A stretch of 64,000 nucleotides of DNA from JABWBD01 sp040768665. Lineage in GTDB: Bacteria > Planctomycetota > Planctomycetia > Pirellulales > Thermoguttaceae. The DNA lies in the NCBI GenBank assembly GCA_040768665.1, contig JAXGMN010000010.1, positions 124,001 to 188,000 on the forward strand, written 5' to 3'. The notes below the pieces were generated by a model. It did not search any database. It was not told the origin of the DNA and saw only the letters and a list, made by a program, of their open reading frames with translations. Positions 34,663-44,250 of the stretch are shown in pieces. The translations under genes were made by a program, and so were the position numbers. How positions within the stretch are numbered: position 1 is the first letter of the stretch; every line of letters starts with the position of its first letter.

Positions 34663-35597
34663 CGGGCCATTCTTGTCCTTCCTCTCATCGAGAGGCGCGC
34701 GACCGTAACATCGGTCTGTGTTACGTCATTGCGTTTGTCGGCGTGAATATGCCGTGGCTTGTCGAACCGCTTCGTGGTGACCCAATAGTTGGCTACCCCT
34801 GGCTCCGCTTGAGTTTCGGACGGCTGCCCACTGCTGTAGCTCAAACTGACTCTTGATCCTCTCAGCCGTTGCTTCCGTAGGACAGCATCGAAAGCTCCCT
34901 CCACATGTAATCGAAGATGCTGGAGTTTCCGCAGAAACAATATCGTCTCGGGCTTGATTTCACCAAGGCGAAGAGTGATGTCATCGAAGGAAGTTCCGCG
35001 TTGGTCTAGAGGGAGGACTATTGTTGTGTAATCGGCATTCACCTCCTCCGGTATATCGTCTACCCAGCACGGTACAATGTATCCTAGCTTCGTGGCCTTG
35101 TGCTTCTCTGGCAGGCGAAACGCATAGCCGTTGGAGAAAACGTGGGGATTTGAGGTGACGCGAAACACGGACTTGAAGCCGATACCCTTCTCGCCGATGT
35201 AGCCCTGGGCCTTACGTTTCGTCGATTGTCCGACCGCACACAGGGCCGCAACGTGTTCTGGCATAAAGCCACGTTCGTTGTTCTCAATCAACAGCGCGCC
35301 CCGCGCACGGGGCGTGCCTGTTGGATCGTTGCGGAGCAGGCGAAAGGCAAGATACGGTTCCTCGCCACGTTGATAAGCATTGTCTTCAGCATTCTGAATC
35401 AACTCGAAAATGAAGTGCGTGTCCTTGACGTAAAGGTCGCGGGAGAGCGCCGTAATGGAATTGTAAAGGTCGACGGCAAGTCTGTTCACACATCGTAGGG
35501 TATCGGCATGGCCATCGAGGTCAAACTTCTCCCTGCGAAGTCGGCCGATGTGCTCGTAGGCTTGTTTCTCGTGTTGGCTAGGCGAGGATGGAGACAT
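34593..35597 (-). CDS. Sacsin-like GHKL ATPase, N-terminal fragment
   Basis: 334 residues ending after an apparent frameshift; about the first 300 are genuine. The Bergerat ATP fold is complete: FELIQNAEDN (Glu65, Asn69), LLIENNERGFMPEHV (motif II at 103-115), GYIGEKGIGFKS (132-143), and a later TTIVLPL. This is the sacsin/NOV type found in large bacterial ATPases of defence islands. The reading frame should switch near 34694-34701, a GCGCGCG run, into the frame of 30949-34662: the overlap encodes LDERKDKNGPVFAYLPVYED in the downstream frame. ATG at 35597 has no clear ribosome site; it lies 96 bp after the SNF2 gene. Confidence 0.78.
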   Translation of the reverse strand: MSPSSPSQHEKQAYEHIGRLRREKFDLDGHADTLRCVNRLAVDLYNSITALSRDLYVKDTHFIFELIQNAEDNAYQRGEEPYLAFRLLRNDPTGTPRARGALLIENNERGFMPEHVAALCAVGQSTKRKAQGYIGEKGIGFKSVFRVTSNPHVFSNGYAFRLPEKHKATKLGYIVPCWVDDIPEEVNADYTTIVLPLDQRGTSFDDITLRLGEIKPETILFLRKLQHLRLHVEGAFDAVLRKQRLRGSRVSLSYSSGQPSETQAEPGVANYWVTTKRFDKPRHIHADKRNDVTQTDVTVARLSMRGRTRMARCLLTFPYMRTKVCPLSSTRISS

Positions 35598-35693
35598 TGT
35601 TGAGTGTATGGTACTTGTGAGGGGCAGGGCTCGCAGGGCTGCGCGCCCGGGTTCTGTTATCGCACTCTAACGTGAATGCCATCCTGGCGACAT

Positions 35694-38600
35694 TCAACTT
35701 CGTCCTACGCGTACGACGCCCTGAGCAACCAGGTCGCTGGTAATATCTGCTTGCGCGATAGCGTCATCGAGTTCCTTTGTTCTGCGGCTGTACTCCGCCT
35801 CGGCCGAGTCGATCTGCGACTGCCGCATTCGGCGAATCTTCTCGTCGGTCGCGTGGGTAAATTGTTCCTTGAGGATTGCCATTCGCGCCGCATGGCTTAC
35901 TTTAAGGCTCTCGCGCCGATAGCTGGCAAGCTGTTGGATTCGTTCACGGTGTTCCTCGCTCGCCCTTCGCCACTCCGCATAGTGTCTTGATTCCAGACTG
36001 TCGAACACGGCGGCGGCCGGTCGATCCTGCGGCACAAGGTCAATTGGTGTCGCCCGTTCGAGCAGCCGTATTACCTTGGCATCAACCGAATCGCTCGCGC
36101 TGATCGCCCGCAACTGAACGTCCTCACGCAAACCGTGAAAACGCCAGCGGTAGACGGCAAAGGGATAATCGGCCACAGGAAGCGAGTCATCCGCCACCGC
36201 GCACGCGGCCATTAGACACTTCTGCGGCTTGTAGGCCGCGGCTGCCTGGCGAATTAAGGGGTGGAGCGGTCCCATGAGCACAGCTTCCGGGTGATCCACT
36301 GCGCAAGAGGCATCAAATGTTATGGCCAGATGGGGCTCGTTTCCCTTGAGCCAACCCTCCCATTGGCGGTAGGTGGCTCCCTTCATGCGTTGCAACGCGC
36401 GGTAGTCCTTTAGTAGCTTCTCGCGGGCCTCCTGTGATAGCCGCAGCGTCTTGAGAGGTTTGTCGCCGAGAACGTATTCCTGCTCGCCACCAAGAAGATC
36501 TTGAAGGTAGCAAGCGACGAGGGTGTGGACAGCCCGGGGCGACAGCCAATAGCTGGAAGCATCTTCGATGTCCTTCTTCGTCTGAAGCTCCGGCAATTTC
36601 AGTCCGAAGAATGCGGCTTGCTTGTCTTCCAATTCTTGTTGTTCTCGAATCAGACGAACCTGGTTGTCGGCTAGCTGCTGCAATTTCTGTCGCTGCTCTT
36701 CGGGGGTCAATGACAGGTTATCCGCAATATCACGAATCTCTCGCGTGATCTGCCCCAGGATTTCTTCGCTGGCCCCGATCTCCCGTTCAAAAACCCCGAT
36801 CCGCCAGAGGCAGCGGTAGTAGATTTCTGCATCCACCGTGTCGGGCGTTATCAGATTGTAAATGGTCACATACTCGCTCTTCTGGCCGCGGCGGTCGATG
36901 CGGCCAATCCGTTGCTCAATTCTCATGGGATTCCAGGGCAGGTCGTAGTTGACCATGCAATCGCAGAACTCGTAATCAAGCCCTTCGCATCCGACCTCGG
37001 AAAAGAGGAGCACGTCCAAAGCATTCGCGTCGGCCTTGGGCATCCGAAACCGATTTCGCTGTTCAACGCGGTGTTCGTCGCGGGTATCGCCGTGGACCAT
37101 GCCAACCCGAAGCCCGTCCCCCTTGATGTGTTTGTGCAGATAGGAAAGCGTGTGGCGGAAACTGCTGAACACGATGACCTTGTTGTTGTCCAACTGCTGT
37201 TTATCGGCGATGATTTTGCAGAGCTTAGAGAGCTTGGGGTCTTCGGGTGAAAGATTTTCCGCCTTCGTCAGTACCGCGGAAATCTGCGACTCGATTTCAA
37301 GCAACGATTCCAGAACGGGATTGTCGGGAGCGTCGTCGGCCTCCTGCCAAGTCAATTCGTCAATGCGACGAGTGAGAATGTTCTCCAGCAACGGGGCAAG
37401 TCCGAACAGACAGCTTGCAGCCTGCCTGCGGATCGTGGTCATTAGAAACTTGACGCTCCGGTTACCGTGTAACCGTGTCAGAATTGCGGCTTGGACCGCC
37501 ATTATGCTGTCGTGGAGTTCCCTTTGCTCCGGGGTGAATGGCACCTCCACCGTTTCCGGCCGGCGAATGGTGAATTGGCCGATGTCCCGGCGACGGGTCC
37601 GGTTGATGATACGGGCGAAGCTGTGCGTCTGCTCCAAGCTGTTGATTGCGTCTACTCTTTGCTCAGGGCTGAGCGCACCGCCGGCCAACATGTCGTAGAC
37701 CCGCTGGAATTCGGGGTTGTCCTGAAGCATGGACCGGCCCCAGTCCGTAGATGCCGCTTCAACCATTGCTTCGCGTGCCAGTTGGTTCCAGCCATCCGGC
37801 TGCGATCGCACCAGGTCTGCCGCGCGATTGATGTGGGGATTGGGCTCAGACATGTGTGCAAAACTTTGGCGGTCGATTATCAGATCGGGCCGTAGCACGT
37901 TCAGCAACACGAAAAGGTCGTCGCTGCCAAGCTGAACAGGAGTGGCGGTCAGGAAGAGGACCGCTTCCGCGTTATCACAGAAAAAGCGCACGCCCTCGTG
38001 CGTGTAGGTCTCCGTGTTCCGAATGCGATGGGCTTCATCGACGATCACCAGGTCGAAGCGCGGCCGCGGGTCGAGGTCTAAGAGTCCCTTGCGCCGTTTT
38101 GTGCCTCGCGTTTCGCCGTGGAGCAATGTCTGATCGAACAGCGAATATGGAATGATCGTCTTGCAGTGCTCCTCCGGCCATTCGCCCTCCAGATCGGCCT
38201 CGTCAATGCAGTATCTTAGCGCAGCTCCATCAAGGTGCGTGAAGCGTTCGTCAAACCGCCTCAGTTCGAGTTCCCACTTTCGCTCGACAATCAGCGGCTT
38301 CGGGCAGATTACCAGGACCGACCGGACATCGGTTCTGGCCTGGAGTTCGCGCAGAATCAACTCCGCTTCAATAGTCTTGCCCACGCCGACACCATCGGCA
38401 ATCAAGAGGCGGGGACGATCCGAATGGATGAACTTCAGCACGGGGCGATATTGGTAAGGAACGAAGTCCACCTTGGCCGCGTTGAGGGAGTACAAGGTGG
38501 AAAGGCTCGGCTCGCAGATTTGCAGTGCGCTTAGGTGGGCGTGAAACTCGGAAAGATTGAGCCACGGGGCGATTTCCGCAGAAACTTTGGCGGCCTGGAG

Positions 38601-39230
38601 TTGGGAGGCATAGTAAGTCGTCGTTGCCCCGTTATGAAAGACGGCATATCGGTTCTCAGGCTGCCCTGGGATGACCGCCACCACCGCACCGGTATTACCG
38701 AGGTTGGATTTTGGCGCAACGATCTGCCCCACTTGAAACTCGGAGGCCGCCATCTTTGGGGCCTCAGACTTCGCGGGGACATTCAGTGCCTGCCGAGGCC
38801 GCAGCTCGCTCTTAGCGACCTTGACAGCCTCAATGACCCCACTTTCGGCACAGATTACGGTGGCGAACCGCTGCATGGTGTCGAGGTCACGATACGCATC
38901 GTCTTCGGGAACCCCCGCTGGCCCGACGTGCGCCCAGCGGTTTCGCACGCTGCCCATCTCCTTGACAAAGTTGCGATCCGATGCCGCCAGATTCTCCGCC
39001 TGAGATATGAGGTGCCAATTCTGATCGAATACCCGCAGCAGGCCGGCAAGATCGAGTCTGGCCAGCGACGTAGTTCCCTGCTGTTCCACTATTCGACGCT
39101 GCTGGAACGAAAGGGCGGGCAAAACAAGGCTCGCCCACCAATCGGCCTTCAGCCTTGGAAGCGACCGTTCAAGGAAGGCGCAGAGCGCCTTGGTGACATC
39201 CCGCATCAGCACAACCATCTTCCCGTGCAT
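35694..39230 (-). CDS. SNF2/HepA-type helicase with N-terminal Swt1-like HEPN domain
   Basis: 1178 residues. N-terminus (about 1-105) is a HEPN fold of the Swt1 type: LARLDLAGLLRVFDQNW, then FVKEMGSVRNRWAH with the RNase-like R-x4-H motif (Arg96, His101). The helicase core is SF2/SNF2: Walker A ADGVGVGKT (Gly284-Thr286), DEAH box 398-401 (VIVDEAHRIRN), FLTATPVQ, VIVFSSFRHTL, GCEGLDYEF and QRIGRIDRRGQ. A long C-terminal region (about 760-1178) holds coiled coil and mixed segments. Gaps of 30 bp to the RecD-like gene and 96 bp to the ATPase gene indicate an operon. Likely a DNA translocase of a defence system, with a possible RNase effector at its N-terminus. Confidence 0.88.
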   Translation of the reverse strand: MHGKMVVLMRDVTKALCAFLERSLPRLKADWWASLVLPALSFQQRRIVEQQGTTSLARLDLAGLLRVFDQNWHLISQAENLAASDRNFVKEMGSVRNRWAHVGPAGVPEDDAYRDLDTMQRFATVICAESGVIEAVKVAKSELRPRQALNVPAKSEAPKMAASEFQVGQIVAPKSNLGNTGAVVAVIPGQPENRYAVFHNGATTTYYASQLQAAKVSAEIAPWLNLSEFHAHLSALQICEPSLSTLYSLNAAKVDFVPYQYRPVLKFIHSDRPRLLIADGVGVGKTIEAELILRELQARTDVRSVLVICPKPLIVERKWELELRRFDERFTHLDGAALRYCIDEADLEGEWPEEHCKTIIPYSLFDQTLLHGETRGTKRRKGLLDLDPRPRFDLVIVDEAHRIRNTETYTHEGVRFFCDNAEAVLFLTATPVQLGSDDLFVLLNVLRPDLIIDRQSFAHMSEPNPHINRAADLVRSQPDGWNQLAREAMVEAASTDWGRSMLQDNPEFQRVYDMLAGGALSPEQRVDAINSLEQTHSFARIINRTRRRDIGQFTIRRPETVEVPFTPEQRELHDSIMAVQAAILTRLHGNRSVKFLMTTIRRQAASCLFGLAPLLENILTRRIDELTWQEADDAPDNPVLESLLEIESQISAVLTKAENLSPEDPKLSKLCKIIADKQQLDNNKVIVFSSFRHTLSYLHKHIKGDGLRVGMVHGDTRDEHRVEQRNRFRMPKADANALDVLLFSEVGCEGLDYEFCDCMVNYDLPWNPMRIEQRIGRIDRRGQKSEYVTIYNLITPDTVDAEIYYRCLWRIGVFEREIGASEEILGQITREIRDIADNLSLTPEEQRQKLQQLADNQVRLIREQQELEDKQAAFFGLKLPELQTKKDIEDASSYWLSPRAVHTLVACYLQDLLGGEQEYVLGDKPLKTLRLSQEAREKLLKDYRALQRMKGATYRQWEGWLKGNEPHLAITFDASCAVDHPEAVLMGPLHPLIRQAAAAYKPQKCLMAACAVADDSLPVADYPFAVYRWRFHGLREDVQLRAISASDSVDAKVIRLLERATPIDLVPQDRPAAAVFDSLESRHYAEWRRASEEHRERIQQLASYRRESLKVSHAARMAILKEQFTHATDEKIRRMRQSQIDSAEAEYSRRTKELDDAIAQADITSDLVAQGVVRVGRS

Positions 39231-39260
39231 GGCACAAGACCCTTCCGATATTGTGGTCCG

Positions 39261-42200
39261 TTAGCCTTCCAGCAGAATACGCGTTCGCGCAATTCTCTCG
39301 ATCTCCAGTGCGTCGATCCCGCCATCCAGGCCGTCCTCGGAGGTAATCAGACGCGCCGCGTAACCGTTGTCGTCGTACCACTGCCGCTTTCGTTCCCATT
39401 GCTCGCGATACGAGGGGACAGTGAGCATCCCAAGATGCTCCCAGTAGAACGTGTCGCCTTCGTAACTCACCGTGAAATCGGGCAAGCGGTAATCGTTCGG
39501 GTTGTCCCTTGACGGAAGCTTCTGCTCGTACTCGGCGGTCATGCCCAGATTGGTCAGGATGTCAGCGACGATGACCTCCGACTTGGAGCGAACCATGATC
39601 CCTTCCGGGTGCGAGGGAGACGGACGTGTGCGGTGGATCAGATGAGCGGCGTAGTACCTATCCACCGACTCTGGCCGTACGGCCGTTACGAACAGGTTCG
39701 TGTTTCTCAGAAGCGTGTCGGAGCATTGTGGGCTGCGCAGCTTCTCCAGAACGGTCGTGTCCCCTTCGATCAGTACGACCATCTTTTGCCGAAAACGGGT
39801 TAATCCTGTGTAGAGCAACTCGCGCGTGAGAGTTGCGGCTTTCTTGGGCAACACCAAGAACACAATATCGAAGTCGCTCCCTTGAGATTTGTGGACTGTC
39901 AGGGCATACGCCAGTTCCAGGTTCTCGTCAACTTGATTGCGGTAGTATCGGTACGTTACCGTCGGCTGGGTCGAGTATGCGACATCCAGGCTGTCGTCAT
40001 TCGTGCCGAGAGCCAATCCGATCTCCCCGTTGGCGACATAATCCAGTCCCTCGCCTCGCGGCCAGGCTTTCATCTTCCGATTGAAGACCTGAATCACCTT
40101 ATCAGTCCAGACTATTTCTTGTTCGCCAAAAGGCCGGTCGCTTTCGCTCCATCGCTGCTTGCCAGAGGCAATCAGGCCGCCGCGGTACTTCAACTGAATG
40201 CGGCGGTTGATCTCGGTCGTGCCGAAGTCGTGGTTCCGAACAGGACTCAGGATTTGCCATCGTTCCGCTTGCCGCGGGTCCGTTTGCTCGCGATCTTCCG
40301 CAATGCCCAAACTGGCATTGAACCTCTTGTAGGCCGGACTAACGTCGCTCAGCTTCAGCAACACTTGCATACGGGCCGATAGGATTTCGGCTAACTGGTT
40401 GCTATCCTGCCAGAAGTGGACCTCAAGGTCGCCCCCTACTTCCTGGCGAGCGACAAGGGAGAGCAATTCGTCGTCCCCAGGAGTGGGGTCATCGCGAAGG
40501 TAGCCGTCAGCCAGCCGCAACGCTTGGCTATTGTGGTCCTCATGTCGAGCGCGCTCGGTGAGCCGGGCAAGACACTGGTTGCGCTGCTCGTAAGGTAGCT
40601 GGAACGCGGCGGGGTAAGTCTTACGCAGCTTGTCGTCGTCGGTCTCTTCCAGCCAGGAAATGATGTCCACAAATGGGCGGCCCGGACCAATCGGAGGCAA
40701 TTGGTTGGGATCACCCACCAGGATCAGGCGAGTCACCTTGTTCAAATCCAAGGCCCGGAACAGAACGCCCAGAAGATCCATCGGAATCATCGAAGCTTCG
40801 TCGATGATGACCGTACGAGCCCCTGCCTGTCGCCCGCCCTGGTAACGTAACGCGAAGTTGTCGGGATTGAGCCAATCGTTCCGCATAAGGAACTGATGGA
40901 TAGTGAGAGCGTCGCGCACGGTATCATCGTCCCGCTTGGTTCGGTCCATCAGTCGAACTCGGGCCTTTCCGGTCGGGGCCAAGAGCAGAACGGGGCTTTT
41001 GCCTTCCAGTTCCTCCAGGCCGTTGAGAAAGACCCTCAGAACCGACGTTTTCCCGGTCCCTGCCCGGCCACAGAGTATACTGAATCGGGCTTCATAGAGC
41101 TTTTCCAGCGCCTCGGCCTTCTCTTTCCTCGCCCGTTCCTCGATCTCGGCCGGAAGTCTTGCTCCTCTGCCTTCCTTAAATGCCTCCTTGAGCAGGTTCT
41201 CCCAATTCCAGCCTGGCTTTGGCGAATCGTTTCGCTTTTTGAGACGGCGAGCCACCCGGCTGCTGACCTCTTGTTCCAATTCTGCGAGCGTCTTGAGCGC
41301 CATCGTAGGCGCGTCGCTTTCAGCAGGAAAATGAAGCGATTCCTGGTAGAAGCTCGCCTGACCGAGAACCAATTCACGGTCGGGACGACAGGCACGCCGG
41401 TCGGGGAACCGTTTGTTGATCCGCGCAATAGCCTCCCCAAACGGCAGGAGGGTATCGCCTTTCTGCGCCGCTGCTTGGAGAACGGCGACGGCCACCGCGC
41501 GGACGCGCCGCGGATCGTCATGGACGAGGGTTTCGTCTTCGGCTAGAAAACGGGCTGCTTCTCCCTCGGGCCGCATCCCGTGGTCGATGGTTTCCAGGGC
41601 AATGGGCTCTGAATCGGAGGTGCCCTGGTCCATCTCGCAAATCAGGTAAGGGTTCGCAAGGATGTCCGCCTCCTTGGCCACGATGGCCGCGGTATCCCGC
41701 TCGTCAGGTTTGGCTACCCGCTGCACCTGTTGAGGTGACAACTCGAACCGGACGAGCAGGGATAGCAATTGGCGGCGGGATTCGCTGTACACCCGCCATC
41801 GGTGGCCCGCCTGCTTCAATCCGGCCGAGTACCGCTTATCCTCGCAGGTGCGGCGTCCTTCCAACACGGCTTGGATATACTCCCAGCCGTTCTCACCCTT
41901 CTCGATAATCGGAAGCACAACTTGACGGTGGAATGCGGTGCCTGTTGCAAATCCGAGAAACTGAAGTACACTGCCGATGCCGGGAAACGGCCCGCGGTCT
42001 TGCCAGACTTCAGAAAGGACATCGTTGAGCCAGCCCAAGTGCCGATCCCATTCGCCTTCGACCTTTCCCTCGTCCTTCATGGTCTGGACCGATTGGACGA
42101 GCCGTTCCAGTGCGCCCACCGCGAGGTCGTCGTTCACATGCTCCGCCACGTAGGAGAAATTAAGCATGGCACCATCCGGAACGCGACAAATAATGTTCGT

Positions 42201-43022
42201 TGGATCATAGCCGGCACGGAGGTACTCGTGGTAGGGAAGCCTGAAACCCTCGTTCGGAAAATCGTGCGTGATGCAGCGGGACCAGACCGGGTAATCGTCA
42301 GGATATTTCGGGAGCTTCTTGCCGAAGTAGCGTTGGCGGCCCATTTCGGAAATGCGCCCCACGCCGAGAAGGATACGATTGAGGCTTTCGTCCAGCGGAT
42401 TGCCATGGTTGCAGTAGAAGAAAATGAGTGACTTGCCCTTTTGCAGCTTGTCCCAGAATTTCGTTAAGAGGGTAAGCTGCCGATCCGGCTCGAAGACCCA
42501 GCCATATTGCTTCTTGGAATCGCCTGGGCCGGGTATGTCGAACTTCTCCGCCTCGCATATCGCCCGGACGTTCTCCTCGCGCATCCAGCGATAAGGCGAC
42601 GGGCACACCGAATAGGGCGGAAGGTCTTCGACGACAGACGGGAGATTACGGAATTCGAGAGGGTCGCTATGTGTGATTGTGAAACGGCGCGACGAAAACG
42701 CGATCGGGTCACGTGAGCATGGTGGCTGCCAATCGTCCAATTCGTCAAGCGGTGTCCCCGCGGCAGCGTCCTCAGCCTCGTCATTCCGACTATCGCGAAC
42801 GTGGACATGGACCGTGCAATATGCGTTCTTGCTTGGGCAGTCGCAGACGCAACCGTCCCATGCGCGGTCGTGCCACACCAAACGGGTTGACAGATGGGTA
42901 GTCACTGGTTCCTCTACTTTGCATTCCCCTGTCAGTAGCGGTCCGAGACTTTCCGGCGTTTCACACTTCGTCCGCGCACACCAACGGCTCTCAGGCCGCA
43001 ATCGAAGACTCTCATCCACCAT
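39261..43022 (-). CDS. RecD-like SF1B helicase with C-terminal PD-(D/E)XK-like nuclease domain
   Basis: 1253 residues, first gene of the operon, ATG at 43022. N-terminus has a Cys/His cluster (VCDCPSKNAYC) that may bind metal, then a large unassigned region to about 560. Helicase motifs: Walker A CGRAGTGKT (Gly657-Lys658-Thr659), Walker B VIIDEASMIP (Asp741-Glu742), LILVGDPNQLPPIGPG, QLPYEQRNQ, ALTVHKSQGSDFDIV, LLYTGLTR. The C-terminal 130 residues read SKSEVIVADIL (Glu1149), LPDFTV (Asp1182), FYWEHLGM (Glu1195), a restriction-endonuclease-like arrangement in which the usual Lys two residues after the second acid is Leu. Probable DNA unwinding and cleavage module. Confidence 0.88.
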   Translation of the reverse strand: MVDESLRLRPESRWCARTKCETPESLGPLLTGECKVEEPVTTHLSTRLVWHDRAWDGCVCDCPSKNAYCTVHVHVRDSRNDEAEDAAAGTPLDELDDWQPPCSRDPIAFSSRRFTITHSDPLEFRNLPSVVEDLPPYSVCPSPYRWMREENVRAICEAEKFDIPGPGDSKKQYGWVFEPDRQLTLLTKFWDKLQKGKSLIFFYCNHGNPLDESLNRILLGVGRISEMGRQRYFGKKLPKYPDDYPVWSRCITHDFPNEGFRLPYHEYLRAGYDPTNIICRVPDGAMLNFSYVAEHVNDDLAVGALERLVQSVQTMKDEGKVEGEWDRHLGWLNDVLSEVWQDRGPFPGIGSVLQFLGFATGTAFHRQVVLPIIEKGENGWEYIQAVLEGRRTCEDKRYSAGLKQAGHRWRVYSESRRQLLSLLVRFELSPQQVQRVAKPDERDTAAIVAKEADILANPYLICEMDQGTSDSEPIALETIDHGMRPEGEAARFLAEDETLVHDDPRRVRAVAVAVLQAAAQKGDTLLPFGEAIARINKRFPDRRACRPDRELVLGQASFYQESLHFPAESDAPTMALKTLAELEQEVSSRVARRLKKRNDSPKPGWNWENLLKEAFKEGRGARLPAEIEERARKEKAEALEKLYEARFSILCGRAGTGKTSVLRVFLNGLEELEGKSPVLLLAPTGKARVRLMDRTKRDDDTVRDALTIHQFLMRNDWLNPDNFALRYQGGRQAGARTVIIDEASMIPMDLLGVLFRALDLNKVTRLILVGDPNQLPPIGPGRPFVDIISWLEETDDDKLRKTYPAAFQLPYEQRNQCLARLTERARHEDHNSQALRLADGYLRDDPTPGDDELLSLVARQEVGGDLEVHFWQDSNQLAEILSARMQVLLKLSDVSPAYKRFNASLGIAEDREQTDPRQAERWQILSPVRNHDFGTTEINRRIQLKYRGGLIASGKQRWSESDRPFGEQEIVWTDKVIQVFNRKMKAWPRGEGLDYVANGEIGLALGTNDDSLDVAYSTQPTVTYRYYRNQVDENLELAYALTVHKSQGSDFDIVFLVLPKKAATLTRELLYTGLTRFRQKMVVLIEGDTTVLEKLRSPQCSDTLLRNTNLFVTAVRPESVDRYYAAHLIHRTRPSPSHPEGIMVRSKSEVIVADILTNLGMTAEYEQKLPSRDNPNDYRLPDFTVSYEGDTFYWEHLGMLTVPSYREQWERKRQWYDDNGYAARLITSEDGLDGGIDALEIERIARTRILLEG

Positions 43023-43031
43023 CTCGGACGG

Positions 43032-43052
43032 AATCCACCTTCTGGGTGGATT
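43032..43052 (-). promoter_or_regulatory. Hairpin overlapping the ribosome site of the RecD-like gene
   Basis: AATCCACC (43032-43039) and GGTGGATT (43045-43052) form an 8-bp stem with a 5-nt loop 10 nt upstream of the start codon. The minus-strand AAGGTGG, the best ribosome site, is in the stem, so translation of the operon's first gene may be dampened until the hairpin opens. Confidence 0.4.
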
Positions 43053-43186
43053 GTAAGTGCCAGCCCCATTTTACTTTCAGCGGGGGGTGGCCACAATCGG
43101 GCTCTGTCTTTCTCTTGCAACAGCAGGTAGACCGCCTCTGATCCTGCTAGGTAGTCAACGAATGAGGAAGCCGTGGGCCGGGGTGG

Positions 43187-43345
43187 AGAGGTGAATATGG
43201 TCGTTGGCCAATGGGGATGGGATTCGCCGTGGGCCTGGGGTAGTGCCCTTGTTGCGAGAAGGGCACTACCTCAGGCTACGGTGAGAAGAAGGCCTTCGGC
43301 CAAGAACGCGAACGGAATGCCGTGATTTGCGGAGAGGAATGGACG
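43187..43345. repeat. Mosaic repeat A, left copy
   Basis: Shares long near-identical stretches with 44086-44250 (GATGGGATTCGCCGTGGGCC, a GTAGTGCCCTT / AAGGGCACTAC hairpin, GGTGAGAAGAAGGCCTTCGG). The left copy carries the intact hairpin (43239-43271). It borders the truncated DUF1016 gene. Confidence 0.75.
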
Positions 43346-43379
43346 AGGGGAAATCGAAACGGACGGAGCTCGTTTTTCG

Positions 43380-43720
43380 AGGTAATCGTCGTCATCTCCC
43401 ACGGTAATGGGCACCTGCCGGCCGACGAACGCGAATCCTGCTCCCAACTCCACCAGGAACTTCTGAATGTGCTCGACCAGTCCCGTTTCGAGGTCGCGTT
43501 CCACCGCCTCCTCGTGCAACGTCAGGAAGTCGAACAGATACGGGTCTTTGAGCGACTGCTGGGCCAAGTCCGACTGGGGAGCCGGCAGGCGGGCGGGGAA
43601 ATTGGTGATCGCCTTTCCTTGGCGGCCGAACAGGTCGCGTTCAATCTGCACGGTGAGCACCGCCCGGCTCCAGCCGTGCTCCAGCGTCTTGCGAGTGTCT
43701 TCGTGGGCGGGCTGTCGAGT
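43380..43720 (-). pseudogene. DUF1016/YhcG nuclease-family remnant
   Basis: Minus-strand open frame 43271-43789 contains a strongly recognisable piece of the DUF1016 family (HGWSRAVLTVQIERDLFGRQ, GKAITNFPARLPAPQSDLAQ, LKDPYLFDFLTLHEEAVERD, LEHIQKF-like, ELGAGFAFVGRQVPITVGDD). The protein should continue into its PD-(D/E)XK catalytic part, but the frame enters mosaic repeat A instead and the N-terminus runs into mosaic repeat C. So this is an internal fragment, inactive. DUF1016 genes are common in defence islands. Confidence 0.7.
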
Positions 43721-43785
43721 CTTGCCACTTTGGGGCGGAAGGTCGGCGCGTGTTGCGGGCCGCGAGGTGGAGCGGGAAATGGGCC
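43707..43785. repeat. Mosaic repeat C, left copy
   Basis: GTGGGCGGGCTGTCGAGTCTTGCC...GGGGCGGAAGGTCGGCG matches 46608-46690 with few changes. Another shared block, GTGAGAAAGGCGGCCGAA...GATGGGCAAGGGCCGA, lies at 43937-43998 and 46947-47009. Confidence 0.7.
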
Positions 43786-43830
43786 CCAACGAATTGAGGA
43801 GTCAGCGAATGGGAAAGCCGTGGGTCGGGG

Positions 43831-43866
43831 TGGAAGAGTACAGAGTACGGAGTACAGAGTACAAAG
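43831..43866 (+). repeat. Short tandem repeat (AGTACRG heptamer)
   Basis: About five units of AGTACAG/AGTACGG. No coding sense; typical replication-slippage repeat. Confidence 0.75.
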
Positions 43867-44085
43867 CAGGAAGGTGGGCTTCGGCGTCCGGGTGAGATCG
43901 CGTTGTTCGCGGCTGTGCTCGGGACGTTTTGAGGTGAGAAAGGCGGCCGAAGGGACGCTGGCAGCGGATGCCGGTGGCGATGGGCAAGGGCCGAGGGCCG
44001 AGGTAAGTGTCGAAAGTGGCTGGACAAAGATGAAAGGAAAGAAGGAAAAAAAGAAAGCGGTGACAGGTCACGCGCACTCCAAAGG

Positions 44086-44250
44086 TGGAGAGGTGAGTGT
44101 GGCCGTTGGCCAATGAGGATGGGATTCGCCGTGGGCCTGGGGTAGTGCCCTTGTTGCAAGAAGAGCACTGCCCCAGGCTACGGTGAGAAGAAGGCCTTCG
44201 GCCAAGAATGCGAACGGAAGGCGGTGATTTGCGTGAGGAATGGACGAGGG
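44086..44250. repeat. Mosaic repeat A, right copy
   Basis: Second copy of 43187-43345, with a degenerate hairpin (GTAGTGCCCTT...AAGAGCACTGC). It is directly followed by mosaic repeat B. Confidence 0.75.
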
